A stretch of DNA of 64,000 nt. It comes from Mycobacterium paraense. Lineage in GTDB: Bacteria; Actinomycetota; Actinomycetes; Mycobacteriales; Mycobacteriaceae. The notes under the pieces are model-generated. The model searched no databases, was not told the DNA's origin, and worked only from the letters and a program-made list of their open reading frames with translations. The position numbers and the translations under genes were made by a program. Location of the stretch: positions 1 through 64,000 of the forward strand of contig NZ_LQPM01000008.1 in the NCBI RefSeq assembly GCF_002101815.1, given 5' to 3'. This document shows, one piece after another, positions 9,439-19,486 of this stretch; position 1 is the first letter of the stretch; every line of letters starts with the position of its first letter.

Positions 9439-11231
9439 GCGTTTCGGCGGTCCTGCAGGGTCTGAACTACGACACGACCAAGGCGCGCCGCGACGTCGTC
9501 GCCGGGCTCACCGTCGCGGCCGTCTCGCTGCCACAGAGCATCACCTACGCGCTGGTCGCCGGCGTCGATCCCAAATTCGGCGTGTACTCCGCGATCGTGG
9601 TGACCTTCGTCGCCGCGATCTTCGGGTCGTCCTCGCATCTCATCAACGGACCGACGAGCGCGATATCGCTTCTGGTGTTCAGTTCCCTGGCGTTTCTGGA
9701 TCCTGAGAACCGCACCGTTCTCTTCGACGCGCTGTTTTTGCTCGGGGTGCTCGTCGGTGCGTTCCAGATCCTCATCGCCGTGTTCAAGCTGGGCGACCTG
9801 ACCCGATACATCTCGGAATCGGTGATCATCGGATTCCTGGTGGCCGCCGCGCTCTTGATCGCGCTCGGTCAGCTGGGTAACGCGCTCGGCGTCAAGGACA
9901 AGGGCACCGGGCGGATGCCGGTGCTGAAACGCACCTACCTCACCCTGTTCGAGGGCGACGCCGTCAACTACCGCGCGCTGGTCCTCACCGTCACGACCGT
10001 GGCGTTGGCGGTCGGCCTGCGCTGGCTGGTCAAGCGGTACGGGCTCCCACAGCTGGACCTGCTGGCGGTGCTCATCATCGCGGCCGTCATCGCCTACGTG
10101 GCCGGGTGGTCCACCGCCAACAGTGGCGGCAACACGGCGGTCGCCCTCACCGCGAAAATCCCGCAAAGCCTGCCCACGCCGCACATTCCGGACGTCCAGC
10201 TCGGCGTGCTGGGCCAGCTGTCGGAAGGCGCGCTGGCGATCGCCTTCATCGGCCTGATCGAGGCGCTGTCGATCGCCAAGGCCATCGCCCACCAGAGCGG
10301 GCAGCGGATCGACTACAACCGGCAGATCCTCGCCGAGGGGCTGGCGAACCTGACCGGCGGCTTCTTCCAGTCGGTGCCGGGGTCGGGTTCGATGTCGCGC
10401 TCGCCGATCAACTTCCAGGCGGGCGCGGCCTCGCGGTTCTCCGGGGTGGTCGCTTCGGCCGGCGTCGCCGTGGTGGTGTTGCTGTTCGCGCCGCTGTTGC
10501 ACTACATGCCGAAGGCCGCGCTGGCGGGCCTGCTGCTCATCACCGCCGCGCGCCTCATCGACTACAAGCGGCTGTTCTACATGCTGAAGGCGTCACGCTA
10601 CGACGCGGGGCTGGTGGTCGTCACGGCGCTGACCGGCGTGCTGGTCGATTTGGACACGGCCGTGCTGCTCGGTGTCGCGTTGTCCATCCTGCTGTTCGTG
10701 CCGCGCGCGGCGAAGCTCAAGGCCAAGGAGTTGATCGTCACGCCCGAACGGGTGGTCCGCGAGCGCGTGGCCGGTGACCCGGTGGACCCGTCGACGATCA
10801 TCTACGACCTCGAAGGCGAGCTATTCTTCGGCGCCGCACCGGAACTCGACCGCTACCTGGATGCGCTGCGCGACCGCGTCAAACGCGACGGCATCAGCTT
10901 CGTGGTGCTGCGGCTCAAGCGGGTGCGCCATCCCGACGCCGTCGTGGTCGAGCGGATCGAGCAGTTCCTGCGCGAGGAAACCGCGCGCGGCGTAACGGTT
11001 CTGCTGGCGGGCGTGCAACCCGACATGTGGACCGTGCTCAAGAACGTCGGCCTGGAGAAATGGTTCTCGGGCGAGCACGTCTTCCCCGAGGAGGACGAGG
11101 AGTTCTCGGCGACGCTGAAGGCCGTCCGCTACGCCCACGCCCAACTCGGCATCGACGAACCGCGCGAGCCGCTGCCGGCTGCCGCGGTTACGGGCAACGG
11201 GGATCGGCAGCGGTACTACTACCTCGTTTGA
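9435..11231 (+). CDS. SulP-family anion transporter with C-terminal STAS domain
   Basis: A 598-residue secondary transporter of the SLC26/SulP family (sulfate, bicarbonate or related anions). The N-terminal signature [17 protein letters not shown] and the [11 protein letters not shown] motif are clear, with about ten to fourteen membrane segments up to about residue 430. A cytoplasmic STAS domain follows (from about residue 455: [17 protein letters not shown], later [13 protein letters not shown]). Translation is coupled to the binding-protein gene by a 4-base overlap, which suggests a sulfate-uptake pair. Direct cooperation of a binding protein with a SulP carrier is an inference. Confidence 0.92.
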   Translation: MSVSAVLQGLNYDTTKARRDVVAGLTVAAVSLPQSITYALVAGVDPKFGVYSAIVVTFVAAIFGSSSHLINGPTSAISLLVFSSLAFLDPENRTVLFDALFLLGVLVGAFQILIAVFKLGDLTRYISESVIIGFLVAAALLIALGQLGNALGVKDKGTGRMPVLKRTYLTLFEGDAVNYRALVLTVTTVALAVGLRWLVKRYGLPQLDLLAVLIIAAVIAYVAGWSTANSGGNTAVALTAKIPQSLPTPHIPDVQLGVLGQLSEGALAIAFIGLIEALSIAKAIAHQSGQRIDYNRQILAEGLANLTGGFFQSVPGSGSMSRSPINFQAGAASRFSGVVASAGVAVVVLLFAPLLHYMPKAALAGLLLITAARLIDYKRLFYMLKASRYDAGLVVVTALTGVLVDLDTAVLLGVALSILLFVPRAAKLKAKELIVTPERVVRERVAGDPVDPSTIIYDLEGELFFGAAPELDRYLDALRDRVKRDGISFVVLRLKRVRHPDAVVVERIEQFLREETARGVTVLLAGVQPDMWTVLKNVGLEKWFSGEHVFPEEDEEFSATLKAVRYAHAQLGIDEPREPLPAAAVTGNGDRQRYYYLV

Positions 11232-11272
11232 GTCGCCTCGCCAGTGGTGTTGGTGGACGCCCAAAAACAGGA

Positions 11273-11306
11273 ATGCGCGGTAGCCGTCGACCGGCTACTC
11301 GCGCAT
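11273..11306 (+). terminator. Hairpin terminator after the SulP operon
   Basis: ATGCGCG+GTAGCCG pairs with CGGCTAC+CGCGCAT around loop TCGAC, with a single bulged A, about 40 bases after the stop codon. There is no T-run, as is usual for mycobacterial terminator hairpins. It could also serve the small convergent gene at 11326. Confidence 0.5.
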
Positions 11307-11325
11307 GAGCGGTGCGGAACCTGCG

Positions 11326-11559
11326 CTACAAGATCCGGTGGTGCGCCCGGCCCACCTGGTAGCCCGCCGGGAAAGACTTCTCGATGACCTGTAGCTGGTG
11401 GTCCACTCTGGACTCGAGCTCGAGCACCACGCAGCTGTCGCTGATGGTTTTCGATTCGAGGACTATGTAGCGCTGACCACAATCGGTGATCGGGTCGCCC
11501 GAGTGCAATTTCTCGACCGGCACCGACTCCGGGGTTCCGTCCGCCTCCATCTTTGACAC
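11326..11559 (-). CDS. Small conserved-looking hypothetical protein
   Basis: A 77-residue protein, MSKMEADGTPESVPVEKLHS at its start. Its normal amino-acid composition (mixed charged and hydrophobic, beta-strand-like pattern such as YIVLESKTISDSCVVLELES) is unlike the Arg/Pro-rich noise frames around it, so I think it is real. Start is GTG 11559 or ATG 11550. No motif recognised and function unknown. It stands alone between the sulfate operon (convergent) and the SnoaL-like gene upstream on the same strand. Confidence 0.55.
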   Translation of the reverse strand: MSKMEADGTPESVPVEKLHSGDPITDCGQRYIVLESKTISDSCVVLELESRVDHQLQVIEKSFPAGYQVGRAHHRIL

Positions 11560-11664
11560 GTTAGGTCAATTCCGGGACTGAGGGAAGGAACTCTTCGCGA
11601 GCCGAACGTGGAGTTGTTTGACGGATGGCGCCGAAATCCCGCCAACAAGTCGACGCTCGGCGCA

Positions 11665-12027
11665 TCAGCCCGGGCCGGCCCCGGGTTGCTTGAAGAACAC
11701 GCTGACGTGAGAGATCAGGCCGTCGTCGTCCTGCTCGAAAAGGATGCATTCGGGCCACGTCGCGGCGACCCCGTCGATTTCGAAAGCCTCGGTCAGCTCG
11801 GCGTAGGACACCCGCGAGTCGACGTGCGAGATTCGCTGCACGTCCAGCCGGTGGCCCCGCAGGGTGGTGCAGACCTTGCGCAGGTAGGCGACGTAGTGCT
11901 GTTTGCCCTCGACGACGTCGCAGAACGGGCCCTCACGGACCAAGCCTTCGTCGGCGATCGTTGCGGCCAGGCCGTCCCAATCGTGTCCGGCCAAGCAGTC
12001 CAGGTACCGCTCGACGACTCCAGTCAC
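11665..12027 (-). CDS. SnoaL/NTF2-like fold protein
   Basis: About 120 residues with the pattern of the nuclear transport factor 2/SnoaL superfamily. A helical N-terminus (VVERYLDCLAGHDWDGLAA) is followed by DEGLVREGPF, a strand-rich middle with VSYAELTEAFEIDG, and the closing strand LISHVSVFFKQPG. Such small cone-shaped proteins are isomerases, hydrolases or ligand binders; none can be chosen here. GTG 12027 is preferred because GGAG lies about 9 bases upstream. A GTG at 12060 would add 11 residues. It is divergent from the rhomboid gene with about 77 bases between. Confidence 0.75.
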   Translation of the reverse strand: MTGVVERYLDCLAGHDWDGLAATIADEGLVREGPFCDVVEGKQHYVAYLRKVCTTLRGHRLDVQRISHVDSRVSYAELTEAFEIDGVAATWPECILFEQDDDGLISHVSVFFKQPGAGPG

Positions 12028-12104
12028 GCCGGTGACTCCACGAAAAACACAGTAAGGCACGGCCGGGGCCCGCGAAATACGGCGAACCGGGTGAGAATGA
12101 GGCG

Positions 12105-12953
12105 ATGAGCGGACCCAGCGCGCCGGAGTCGCCGGCCGAGGCCCCGAGTTGTTACCGGCATCCCGGGCGCCAGACGTACCTCCGCTGCAACCGCTGCGAA
12201 CGGTACATCTGCGCGGACTGTATGCGCAGCGCGGCGGTCGGTCACCAGTGTGTGGAGTGCGTTCAGGAGGGCGCCAAAACGATTCGGCAACCGCGGACCC
12301 GCTTCGGCGGGCGCGAGCGATCGGGCACGCCGGTGGTCACCTATGCGCTCATCGCCGTCAACGTGCTGGTGTTCATCGTGCAGATGGCGGTGGGAAATCT
12401 GGAGAAGCAGCTCTCCCTGTGGCCGCCGGCCGTTGCGGACGGCCAGCTGTACCGCCTGGTGACCTCGGCGTTCCTGCACTACGGCGCGACCCATCTGCTG
12501 CTGAACATGTGGGCGCTGTACGTCGTGGGACCGCCGCTCGAAAGCTGGCTGGGCCGACTGCGATTCGGGGCGCTGTACGCGCTGAGCGGGCTGGGCGGCT
12601 CGGTCCTGGTCTACCTGCTGACGACCAACTCCGCGACGGCGGGCGCGTCGGGCGCGATCTTCGGCCTCTTCGGCGCCACGTTCGTGGTCGGCAAGCGGCT
12701 GGCCCTCGACGTTCGCTGGGTCGTGGCGGTCATCGTGATCAACCTGGTCTTCACGTTCGTCGCCCCCGCGATCAGCTGGCAGGGACACCTGGGCGGGCTC
12801 GTCACCGGTGCCGTGGTGGCCGCGGCCTACGTCTACCCGCCGAAGGAGGCCCGCAACCTGATCCAGGCCGCGGCGAGCGCGCTGGTGCTGGGCGTGCTGG
12901 TCGCGTTGGTCTGGTGGCGCACAGGCGTTCTCGTCGCGGAGTTGTACCAATGA
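12105..12953 (+). CDS. Rhomboid intramembrane serine protease with N-terminal zinc-binding box
   Basis: A 282-residue membrane protease, counterpart of M. tuberculosis Rv0110. Residues about 16-50 form a cysteine/histidine-rich B-box-like zinc module (CYRHPGRQTYLRCNRC then CADCM, GHQCVEC). Six or so membrane helices follow. The rhomboid signatures are visible: a His-rich loop and HLLLNMWALY, the catalytic Ser in GASGAIFGLFGA (about residue 185), and the catalytic His in SWQGHLGGLVTG (about residue 229). It cleaves membrane proteins within the bilayer; the mycobacterial substrate is unknown. Its stop overlaps the next ATG (ATGA). Confidence 0.93.
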   Translation: MSGPSAPESPAEAPSCYRHPGRQTYLRCNRCERYICADCMRSAAVGHQCVECVQEGAKTIRQPRTRFGGRERSGTPVVTYALIAVNVLVFIVQMAVGNLEKQLSLWPPAVADGQLYRLVTSAFLHYGATHLLLNMWALYVVGPPLESWLGRLRFGALYALSGLGGSVLVYLLTTNSATAGASGAIFGLFGATFVVGKRLALDVRWVVAVIVINLVFTFVAPAISWQGHLGGLVTGAVVAAAYVYPPKEARNLIQAAASALVLGVLVALVWWRTGVLVAELYQ

Positions 12954-13411
12954 GCTGGTGGGTCGCCCACACCGAAAAGACGTTGAGCGAAGACGTGCCC
13001 GCGGCGCCGGGCGACGTCCGCGATTTCTACGTGGACCTGGACAACATCAAGCTCGTGCACCCGTTGATCGTGTCCGTGCAGGCCACCTCGCGCACCGAAA
13101 CGCCGGACGGTTACCTGCAGGCATACCGGGTGGTGGACCGGATCCCGTTGGGGCCGTTCACCATGCGGATCACCTACCGGGCGCGGCTGCACGTCCGCGC
13201 CGATGGCATCGTGACGACGGAGGCCGATCAGTCACCGGGGGTGCGGTTGCGCGGAACGGTGAGCTTCGCGCCGAGCGGCGGCGGCACCCGGATCACCGAG
13301 CGGATACGGATCGCCGCACCGCGGCCGCTTGCGCCGGTCACCAACCGCGAGGCGGTCAAGGCGCACGTCGAGATGCTGGCGGGCATCCGGCGCCACTTCG
13401 AATCCCACTAA
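12950..13411 (+). CDS. SRPBCC-fold (START/polyketide-cyclase-like) protein
   Basis: A 153-residue protein starting MSWWVAHTEKTLSEDV. The fold signature is an N-terminal strand, then VRDFYVDLDNIKLVHPLIV, the repeated antiparallel strands (YRARLHVRADGIVTTEADQ) and a long C-terminal helix (VKAHVEMLAGIRRHFES). This is typical of SRPBCC lipid- or ligand-binding proteins. It is translationally coupled to the rhomboid gene. Ligand unknown. Its 3' end faces the alcohol dehydrogenase operon across 4 bases. Confidence 0.75.
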   Translation: MSWWVAHTEKTLSEDVPAAPGDVRDFYVDLDNIKLVHPLIVSVQATSRTETPDGYLQAYRVVDRIPLGPFTMRITYRARLHVRADGIVTTEADQSPGVRLRGTVSFAPSGGGTRITERIRIAAPRPLAPVTNREAVKAHVEMLAGIRRHFESH

Positions 13412-13415
13412 TCGG

Positions 13416-14576
13416 CTAGCCGCCGTCGAATTCGATGATCCCGCGGATGTTGCGGCCGTCGCGCAGGTCGGCGAACGCCTCGTTGATGTCGTCGAGCCGG
13501 TAGTGGCGGGTGACCAGCTCGTCGAGCTTCACCGCGCCGGCCTGATACAACGACAGCAACATCGGCACGCTGGTGCGGGGATTCATCCCGCCGTACAGCG
13601 CTCCCCGGAGTTGTTTGGCCGACAGCGTCATCTCCTGCAGCACCAGCGGAATCGGCGGCTCGGTGAACGGGGTGATGCCGGTGAGCACGCAGATCCCGCC
13701 CTTGCGCAGCAGCGACATCGCCAGCGGAACCAGCTCCGCGCGCACGACGCCGGGGCAGACGACCACCCGGTCGGCCATGACGCCCGCGGTGATCTCTTTG
13801 ACCAACGGCATCGCCTCCTCGGCGGAGGCCGCGGTATGCGTGGCGCCGAAGAACTTCGCCGAATCCCGCTTGGACTCCACCGGATCCACGGCCACGACGT
13901 ATTGCGCGCCGACGGCGCGCGCACCCTGCAGGGCGTTCATCCCGACCCCACCGGTGCCGATCACGACAACGGTGTCGCCGGGCTCGGTGCCCGCCGAGAT
14001 CGTCGCCGAGCCCCAGCCGGTGCTCACCCCGCACGACACGAGCGAGGCGGCGTGGAACGGGATCGCGTCGTCGATCTTGATGACGGACCGCTCGGAGAGC
14101 ACCGCGTATTCGGCGAACGTGCCGAGTTGCCCATAGGCCAACAGGTTTTCGTCGCCGAGATGCCGGCGGCACGTGCCATCGGTGGGCATCTCCTTGCTGA
14201 ACAGGCTGGCGCCGATATCGCAGATGTAGCTCTGACCGTTCACGCAAAACCGGCAATTTCCGCACGCGGGAATGAACGAAAGCGCCACCCGGTCCCCGGG
14301 CCGCACCGTCGTCACGCCCGGGCCGACGTCCTCGACGACGCCGGCGCCCTCGTGGCCGCCGAGTAGCGGAAACCAGTCCGGCGCCGGCTGACCGCTCGCG
14401 GCCAGCGCCTCCGGCGTCGGCACCACATCGCCGGTGAACAGGTGGTCGTCGGAATGACACACTCCGGCAACGGCCATTCGCACCAGGACCTCACCGCCGC
14501 GGGGCGGGTCCAGCTCGATGTCGTGGATCTCCCAATCCCTGCCCACGCCCCGAATCACAGCGGCACGACACTTCAT
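13416..14576 (-). CDS. Zinc-dependent (NDMA-type) alcohol dehydrogenase
   Basis: A 386-residue medium-chain dehydrogenase. It has [14 protein letters not shown] (catalytic-zinc Cys/Asp), GGHEGAGVV, the structural-zinc cysteine cluster [13 protein letters not shown], and the Rossmann motif [13 protein letters not shown]. The insertion [20 protein letters not shown] resembles the NDMA-dependent alcohol dehydrogenases of actinomycetes, which keep their nicotinamide cofactor tightly bound. ATG 14576 follows GGAGG by 5 bases. It is the last gene of the five-gene leftward operon and its start overlaps the preceding SDR stop (ATGA). A role in oxidising a hydroxylated intermediate fits the context but is inferred. 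Confidence 0.9.
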   Translation of the reverse strand: MKCRAAVIRGVGRDWEIHDIELDPPRGGEVLVRMAVAGVCHSDDHLFTGDVVPTPEALAASGQPAPDWFPLLGGHEGAGVVEDVGPGVTTVRPGDRVALSFIPACGNCRFCVNGQSYICDIGASLFSKEMPTDGTCRRHLGDENLLAYGQLGTFAEYAVLSERSVIKIDDAIPFHAASLVSCGVSTGWGSATISAGTEPGDTVVVIGTGGVGMNALQGARAVGAQYVVAVDPVESKRDSAKFFGATHTAASAEEAMPLVKEITAGVMADRVVVCPGVVRAELVPLAMSLLRKGGICVLTGITPFTEPPIPLVLQEMTLSAKQLRGALYGGMNPRTSVPMLLSLYQAGAVKLDELVTRHYRLDDINEAFADLRDGRNIRGIIEFDGG

Positions 14577-15346
14577 TGCGTCCTCCATTCCGACGTCAAC
14601 GCAAACTCCGACAGATACTTCGTCGAGCTCCAGCCGCCGTCGACGACGATCGTCTGCCCATTGATGAAACTTCCGCCCGGCGAGCACAGGAACGCGACGG
14701 TGCTGGCGATGTCGTCGACGGTGCCCAGCCGCTGGTGCGGGGTCATCTCGGTGTTGATCTTGCGGAATCGCTCGTCCGCCAAGCGTTTCTCGACCATCGG
14801 CGTCATCGTCACACCGGGGGCGACGGCGTTGCAGCGGATGCCCGACGCCCCGTACTGGCAGGCGATGTGCGTGGTCAACGCGGTCAGCCCGCCTTTGGCC
14901 GCGGAATAGGCGCCGCCGCGAAGCCCGCCGATGACGGCGAACGTGGACGTGATGTTGACGATTCCCGAGCCCGGCCGCATATGAGGCAGCACGTCACGCG
15001 CGAGCCGAAATGGCGCCCGCAGCATCAAACCCAGGAAGTAGTCCAGGGTTTCGTCATCGGTTTCGTGCAGCGGCTTGGGGCTGCCGACCCCGGCGTTGTT
15101 GATCAGGAAGTCCACGTGGCCCCAGCGAGTGACCGCGAGATCCACGATGCGTTGCGGCGCGTCGTCGTCGGTCAGGTCGACGGCGAGCGTCGCGACGCGA
15201 TGCGGATCGCCGACGGCCGCTGCCAGCTCGGCCAGGCGGCCTTCGTCGCGGCCCGCTCCGACGATCGCCATGCCCTGCTCGGCGAGCTTCGTTGCGCATC
15301 CCAGCCCGATGCCGCTGCTGGCTCCCGTGACGATCGCGACCTGCAT
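14573..15346 (-). CDS. Short-chain dehydrogenase/reductase
   Basis: A classical SDR of about 257 residues with [18 protein letters not shown], catalytic Ser in IVNITST and GAYSAAKGG (Tyr-x3-Lys), ending with the VVDGGWSS strand usual for the family. The second of two close ATGs (15346) is chosen because AAGGA stands about 8 bases before it; 15355 is the alternative. It lies directly behind the CoA ligase stop and overlaps the alcohol dehydrogenase by 4 bases, so it belongs to the leftward catabolic operon. Confidence 0.88.
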   Translation of the reverse strand: MQVAIVTGASSGIGLGCATKLAEQGMAIVGAGRDEGRLAELAAAVGDPHRVATLAVDLTDDDAPQRIVDLAVTRWGHVDFLINNAGVGSPKPLHETDDETLDYFLGLMLRAPFRLARDVLPHMRPGSGIVNITSTFAVIGGLRGGAYSAAKGGLTALTTHIACQYGASGIRCNAVAPGVTMTPMVEKRLADERFRKINTEMTPHQRLGTVDDIASTVAFLCSPGGSFINGQTIVVDGGWSSTKYLSEFALTSEWRTQ

Positions 15347-15357
15347 CTCACCCATCC

Positions 15358-16956
15358 TTAGTCAGCCCCACTGAGCGCGGCTCGGATCTGATGCTTCAGT
15401 ATCTTCCCGGCGTCGTTTTTCGGAAGCGCCTCCCAGATGACAACTTGTTCCGGCGCTTTGAATTTCGCGACGCCCCTGCTCTCCAGGAGCGACAGGAGGC
15501 TCGCGACGTCCGGCCTCGCCGTGCCCGCGGGCACGATCACCGCGCAGGCCCTTTCCCCAGTGCGTTCGTCGGGTAGCCCAACGACGGCAATCTCCGCGAT
15601 GCCAGGGTGCGCGGCGAGCAGATCCTCGACCTCCTTGGCGGAGATGTTCTCGCCGTTGCGGATGATCACGTCCTTGGCCCGCCCGGTCACCACCAGGTAG
15701 TGCTCGTCGATCCAGCGCCCGAGGTCCCCGGTGCGGAAGAACCCCGCCGCATCGAACGCGCCGGCGTCGTCCTCGGGATGCCGGTACCCCAGCAGCATCT
15801 GCGGGCCGCGCACGCAGATTTCCCCGTCGCCGGGCGGCGCGGCGTCGTGCGCGGTGAGCTTGATCTCGGCGATGCCGGGCCTCCCGTCGGTCGCCGCGGC
15901 CCAACCGGCTTCGTCGCGCCGGGGCGCGCCGACCGTCGCCACCGGCACCTCCGTGCAGCCGTACACCCGGGTGACCACCGCCTGCGTGAAATACCCTGCG
16001 GCGCGGCGGATCAGCGCGGGCGACACGGAGGCGCCGCCGCAGATGAACACCTTCAGGTCCGGCAGCCGGGTGCCGGCGCGCTCGGCGGCGGACAACAACT
16101 GCTGCAGGAACGGCGTCGCCCCGGCCATGTGGGTGCACCGCTCGGCGCTCATCAGCGACACGGCCGCCGCGGAATCCCAGCGCTCCATCAGCACCGCGGT
16201 GGTGCCCAGCAGCAGGGGGCATTCGAACGCATAGATCGAGCCGCCGATGTGGGCGATCGGCGAGGGGACCAGGAATGCGTCGCCCGCAGAGATGGCCCAG
16301 CTGTCGCTGATCTGACAGATCAGCGCATGCACCGAGTTGTGGCTGTGCAGCACGCCTTTGGGTCGGCCGGCGGTGCCGGAGGTATAGAGGATCATCCGCA
16401 CGGCGTCGGGGTCCAGCGCCGGCAGCGCCGCGGCGTCCCCTTGATACCCGAACAAAGCCCGGTACGGCGTGTGGTGACCGGGCTCGCCGCGCAGCACCAC
16501 CACTTCGGGGGCCGGGCGCAACGCGGCGGAGACGCGTTCGAGCATCGCCGCGTAGTCGTAGCCGCCGAAGCGGTGCGGGACGAAGACCATCGCGGGTGTG
16601 GCGTCTTCGAGGATCACACGCAGGTCGTGGTCGCGCAGCGACGGCAGGATCGGGTTCACCACCATGCCGGCCAGCGTCGCGCCTAGGTAGATGACGGCGG
16701 CCTCGTGCCAGTTCGGCAGCATGAACGACACGACACTTCCGGCGGGCATCCGCGACAGCAGGGCGTGCGCCAACTCGTTGGCCTTGCGGTGGAGCGTGGC
16801 GCAGTCCAACCGAGTGTCCCCGTCCACCACCACCGTTCGCTGCGGTGCGGCCTGCGCCGCCGCGCGCAGCGCATCGGCCAGCGTGGTGTGCACCCACAAC
16901 CCACGGCGGTACGCGTCCGCCGCGAGTGCCGTGTCGTGGTGCGTCCGAGCGATCAC
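15358..16956 (-). CDS. Acyl-CoA ligase (cyclohexanecarboxylate-CoA-ligase-like)
   Basis: A 532-residue AMP-forming CoA ligase. Motifs are [49 protein letters not shown] and the C-terminal catalytic Lys in [11 protein letters not shown]. The overall pattern ([18 protein letters not shown] start, cyclic-acid-type pocket) resembles ligases for alicyclic or aromatic acids, but substrate calls from sequence are weak. GTG 16956 is the start. It is the third gene of the leftward operon, after the GntR regulator (12 bases apart) and 2 bases before the following SDR's first possible ATG. It probably activates the starting acid or a ring-opened product. Confidence 0.88.
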   Translation of the reverse strand: MIARTHHDTALAADAYRRGLWVHTTLADALRAAAQAAPQRTVVVDGDTRLDCATLHRKANELAHALLSRMPAGSVVSFMLPNWHEAAVIYLGATLAGMVVNPILPSLRDHDLRVILEDATPAMVFVPHRFGGYDYAAMLERVSAALRPAPEVVVLRGEPGHHTPYRALFGYQGDAAALPALDPDAVRMILYTSGTAGRPKGVLHSHNSVHALICQISDSWAISAGDAFLVPSPIAHIGGSIYAFECPLLLGTTAVLMERWDSAAAVSLMSAERCTHMAGATPFLQQLLSAAERAGTRLPDLKVFICGGASVSPALIRRAAGYFTQAVVTRVYGCTEVPVATVGAPRRDEAGWAAATDGRPGIAEIKLTAHDAAPPGDGEICVRGPQMLLGYRHPEDDAGAFDAAGFFRTGDLGRWIDEHYLVVTGRAKDVIIRNGENISAKEVEDLLAAHPGIAEIAVVGLPDERTGERACAVIVPAGTARPDVASLLSLLESRGVAKFKAPEQVVIWEALPKNDAGKILKHQIRAALSGAD

Positions 16957-16968
16957 CGCCGCGTCGCC

Positions 16969-17715
16969 TCAGTCCGCATCGTTCACGCGGCGCATGGTCA
17001 TCGCGTAACGAAAACTCGACGACAGGTGCGTGTTGATCGTCACCTGAGCGACCTCGCCGTCGGAGGTCTTGTACGTCCGGCGCATCTGCAGCGCCGCGGT
17101 GCCCGGCTCAACTCCCAGACCGTCGGCCAGCTCCCGGGGGAGCAGCACGGCGGCGATTTCCTGGCGCAACTCGGCGATGCTCACCCCGAACAGGTCCTCG
17201 ATCAGCGGGAAGATCGGCCCGGTGTGGCGCTGCAGGAGCCTGCCGACCGCGGCGAACGTGCGGTTGATGTAGTACTCCGTTCGGCACAGCGGCACCGACG
17301 CGCCGTCGGCCCGCCGGTAGCCGCGCACCGACAGCCACTGGGTGCCGACCTGAAGCCCGGTCCGATCGGCGAGTTCGGCATCGATCGTCACCATCTCGTT
17401 GGACTCGATGGTCAACTGCGCGCCGGCGGCGAACGCGAGCAGATCGTCGATCGACATCGTCTCCTGCGCATAGGAACTCGACGCCGGCCGGGGCACCACC
17501 CGGGTGCCCGCGCGCGGCCGCGACGCGACGAGGTTGTCCTCGCGCAGCCGGCGCAGCGCCTCGCGGACCGTGTAGCGGCTGACCGCGAATCGCTCACACA
17601 ATTGGTGTTCGGTCGGTAGTTGCGAGCCCACCGGGTACACGCCGTCGACGATCTCCTTGCGCAGGGTGCGCGCGATCTGTAGATAGCGGTGCTCGCTGGA
17701 GAGGGCTTGCGACAT
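16969..17715 (-). CDS. GntR/HutC-family transcriptional regulator
   Basis: A 248-residue regulator. Residues about 8-75 form the winged helix of GntR proteins (IARTLRKEIVDGVYPVGSQL, then RFAVSRYTVREALRRLREDN). The remainder is a UTRA ligand-binding domain of the HutC subfamily (IFPLIEDLFGVSIAELRQEI near residues 165-185, and LQMRRTYKTSDG). HutC-type proteins are usually repressors released by a pathway metabolite. It sits second in the operon it probably controls, with its ATG sharing one base with the upstream stop (TGATG). Candidate operators with the family's GTC..GAC core are in the divergent region at 19391-19406 and 19487-19500. Confidence 0.9.
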   Translation of the reverse strand: MSQALSSEHRYLQIARTLRKEIVDGVYPVGSQLPTEHQLCERFAVSRYTVREALRRLREDNLVASRPRAGTRVVPRPASSSYAQETMSIDDLLAFAAGAQLTIESNEMVTIDAELADRTGLQVGTQWLSVRGYRRADGASVPLCRTEYYINRTFAAVGRLLQRHTGPIFPLIEDLFGVSIAELRQEIAAVLLPRELADGLGVEPGTAALQMRRTYKTSDGEVAQVTINTHLSSSFRYAMTMRRVNDAD

Positions 17716-19337
17716 CAGCGGCCGCCCCGGGAGCGGCGCAGTGCCAGGACGCTGCCGTCACCGTCGGCCGCGACATAGAGCGTCCCATCGGCGGCGGCGG
17801 CGACGCCGGCGAACGGGCCCTGCGGGCCGGAAAACGGCGGCATGCCTTTCAGCGGCTTGGGCACCACGCCCGCTGGGGGGCCGACCGGTAGGCCCGACGC
17901 GACGGTCTGCCGGGTCCCGCTGTTCATATCGAACGCGATCAGTTCCTTGGCGCCGGCGTCGACGACGTAGAGGAGGCCGTCGCGCACGCAAATGCCCTGG
18001 GGGCGTTGCAAGTCGGTGACCGCGGTGTCCATCCGCGACCCGTCCACCCTGACCACCCGCCCGCCGCCGGCCTCCGCCACCAGGCAGGCCCCGTCCGAGG
18101 TGACCGCGACACCGACCGGCTCGCGCAGGCCGGTCGCCAGCTCTTCGACACCTCCCGAGCGCAGCGACAGCAGCCGCCCCGTGCCCAACTCCGCGAACAC
18201 CACGCCGCTCGGGCTCAGGGCGACACCATAGAGCTGGTCGAAACCGTCCGCCAGCACGTCGGTTTCGCTCGCCTCCGGCCGGTAACGGGCGACCTGGCCG
18301 CCCGACGTCGTGACGACGAACTCGCCGGGTCCGCTTGACTCGACGCCGCGCAGAAACCCGGGATAGCCGGGGCTGAACAACATTCCCACGGTGTGCAGGG
18401 AGCCGTCGGGCAGGGCGGCGTAGAAGTAGGTGCCGTCGGCGATGAAGAGCCGCCCGTCGTGGCCCACCGCCAGGTCCATCGGCCAGTTGAGCCCGCCCGG
18501 CAGCACGGATCGCGTTGTGCCGTCCGGCGATACCTCGGTGATCTCGCCGGTGAAGTTGGATACGAACAGCCGGTCGCCGACGAACGTGCAGTTGTCCAGG
18601 CCGGGATTGAGCTGGGCCAGCAGGCGCCGTTCGCCGTTGCGGGGATCGATGCGCAGCACCTGTCCGCTTGCCACCTGCGTCGAGACGATGTGGCCCTGCG
18701 CGTCGAACTTGACCGAGTCCGGCACGCCGAGATCGCCTGCGACACAGTGCGGCTCGCCCCCGTCGGGGTCGATTCGCCAGATCTCGTTGGCACCCATCAC
18801 CGGGAAGTACAGCAGGCCGTCGGGCCCGACCTCCATCGCGTTCGGTGACGGCACGTTCTCCAGGAGCACCCGCGGCGGTCCACCCGCCAGGTCGAACTCG
18901 AGCAGCCGCCCACCCTCGCGGCATTCGCCGACGAACAACCGGTCCCGATAAAAGGTGATGCCGTTGGCCGACGGCACGTCGTCGCGCAGCACGCGCGTTC
19001 GACCGCCGGTGTCACGCGCGCTGACCCGGCCGTCCATCACCTCGGTCGCGTAGAGATTGCCGGCGGCGTCGAACGCTACGTCGTCGGGCGCGACGATGTC
19101 GCCGCCCTTGGGGCTGGCGGTCGTCAGCTCCCCGGTGCGGTGGTCCAGCGCGCTGATCTGACTGCCGGTCACCTGGGCGATGTAAATGCGGCCGTCCGGG
19201 CCGGTGCGCAAGCCGTTGGCGCCGAACAGCCGGCTGGGCGGCGTGACCCGCTCGATCTCCCACCCCTCGGCCGCGTCGAGTGGCTGTGCCACCGGATAGC
19301 GCGAGGGCTGCGTTGCGCTGGCCCGTGAAATGGACAT
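17715..19337 (-). CDS. SMP-30/gluconolactonase-like beta-propeller protein
   Basis: A 540-residue protein made of NHL/SMP-30-type repeats: many copies of the pattern GPDGRIYIAQ, AAGNLYATEV, GPDGLLYFPV, GHDGRLFIAD, ADGTLYVAAD. These give six or more propeller blades, longer than the usual 300-residue SMP-30 enzymes. The family includes metal-dependent lactonases. In this cluster a lactonase acting on the product of the Baeyer-Villiger enzyme is an attractive idea but unproven; a sugar- or ester-binding role is possible. There is no signal peptide, so it is cytoplasmic. ATG 19337 begins MSISRAS. It is the first gene of the leftward operon. Confidence 0.8.
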   Translation of the reverse strand: MSISRASATQPSRYPVAQPLDAAEGWEIERVTPPSRLFGANGLRTGPDGRIYIAQVTGSQISALDHRTGELTTASPKGGDIVAPDDVAFDAAGNLYATEVMDGRVSARDTGGRTRVLRDDVPSANGITFYRDRLFVGECREGGRLLEFDLAGGPPRVLLENVPSPNAMEVGPDGLLYFPVMGANEIWRIDPDGGEPHCVAGDLGVPDSVKFDAQGHIVSTQVASGQVLRIDPRNGERRLLAQLNPGLDNCTFVGDRLFVSNFTGEITEVSPDGTTRSVLPGGLNWPMDLAVGHDGRLFIADGTYFYAALPDGSLHTVGMLFSPGYPGFLRGVESSGPGEFVVTTSGGQVARYRPEASETDVLADGFDQLYGVALSPSGVVFAELGTGRLLSLRSGGVEELATGLREPVGVAVTSDGACLVAEAGGGRVVRVDGSRMDTAVTDLQRPQGICVRDGLLYVVDAGAKELIAFDMNSGTRQTVASGLPVGPPAGVVPKPLKGMPPFSGPQGPFAGVAAAADGTLYVAADGDGSVLALRRSRGGR

Positions 19338-19390
19338 GCCCTGCCAAGGTCCTTCCGTCAGCCGATTGAGCTGGACGTTATCAACTCCTC

Positions 19391-19406
19391 GTAGTCCAGA
19401 CAATAG
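19391..19406. promoter_or_regulatory. Candidate GntR operator, copy 1
   Basis: GTCCAGACAA at 19394-19403 is identical to the core of the palindrome at 19487. It lies about 54 bases upstream of the leftward operon's first ATG. HutC-family sites commonly contain GTCTAGAC-like cores, and this differs by one central base. Confidence 0.45.
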
Positions 19407-19430
19407 GTGCCAACTCGGCCGGTCTCGGCC

Positions 19431-19460
19431 TTGACAGCCACCTTCGCCGATGGGAATAGT
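19431..19460 (+). promoter_or_regulatory. Candidate promoter of the rightward catabolic operon
   Basis: TTGACA at 19431-19436, then 18 bases, then AATAGT at 19455-19460. The -35 is a perfect consensus but the -10 is poor. The palindrome at 19487-19500 would lie just downstream of the start site, well placed for repression. Confidence 0.35.
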
Positions 19461-19486
19461 GTTCTCCAAACGACAGAACGCAGTAT

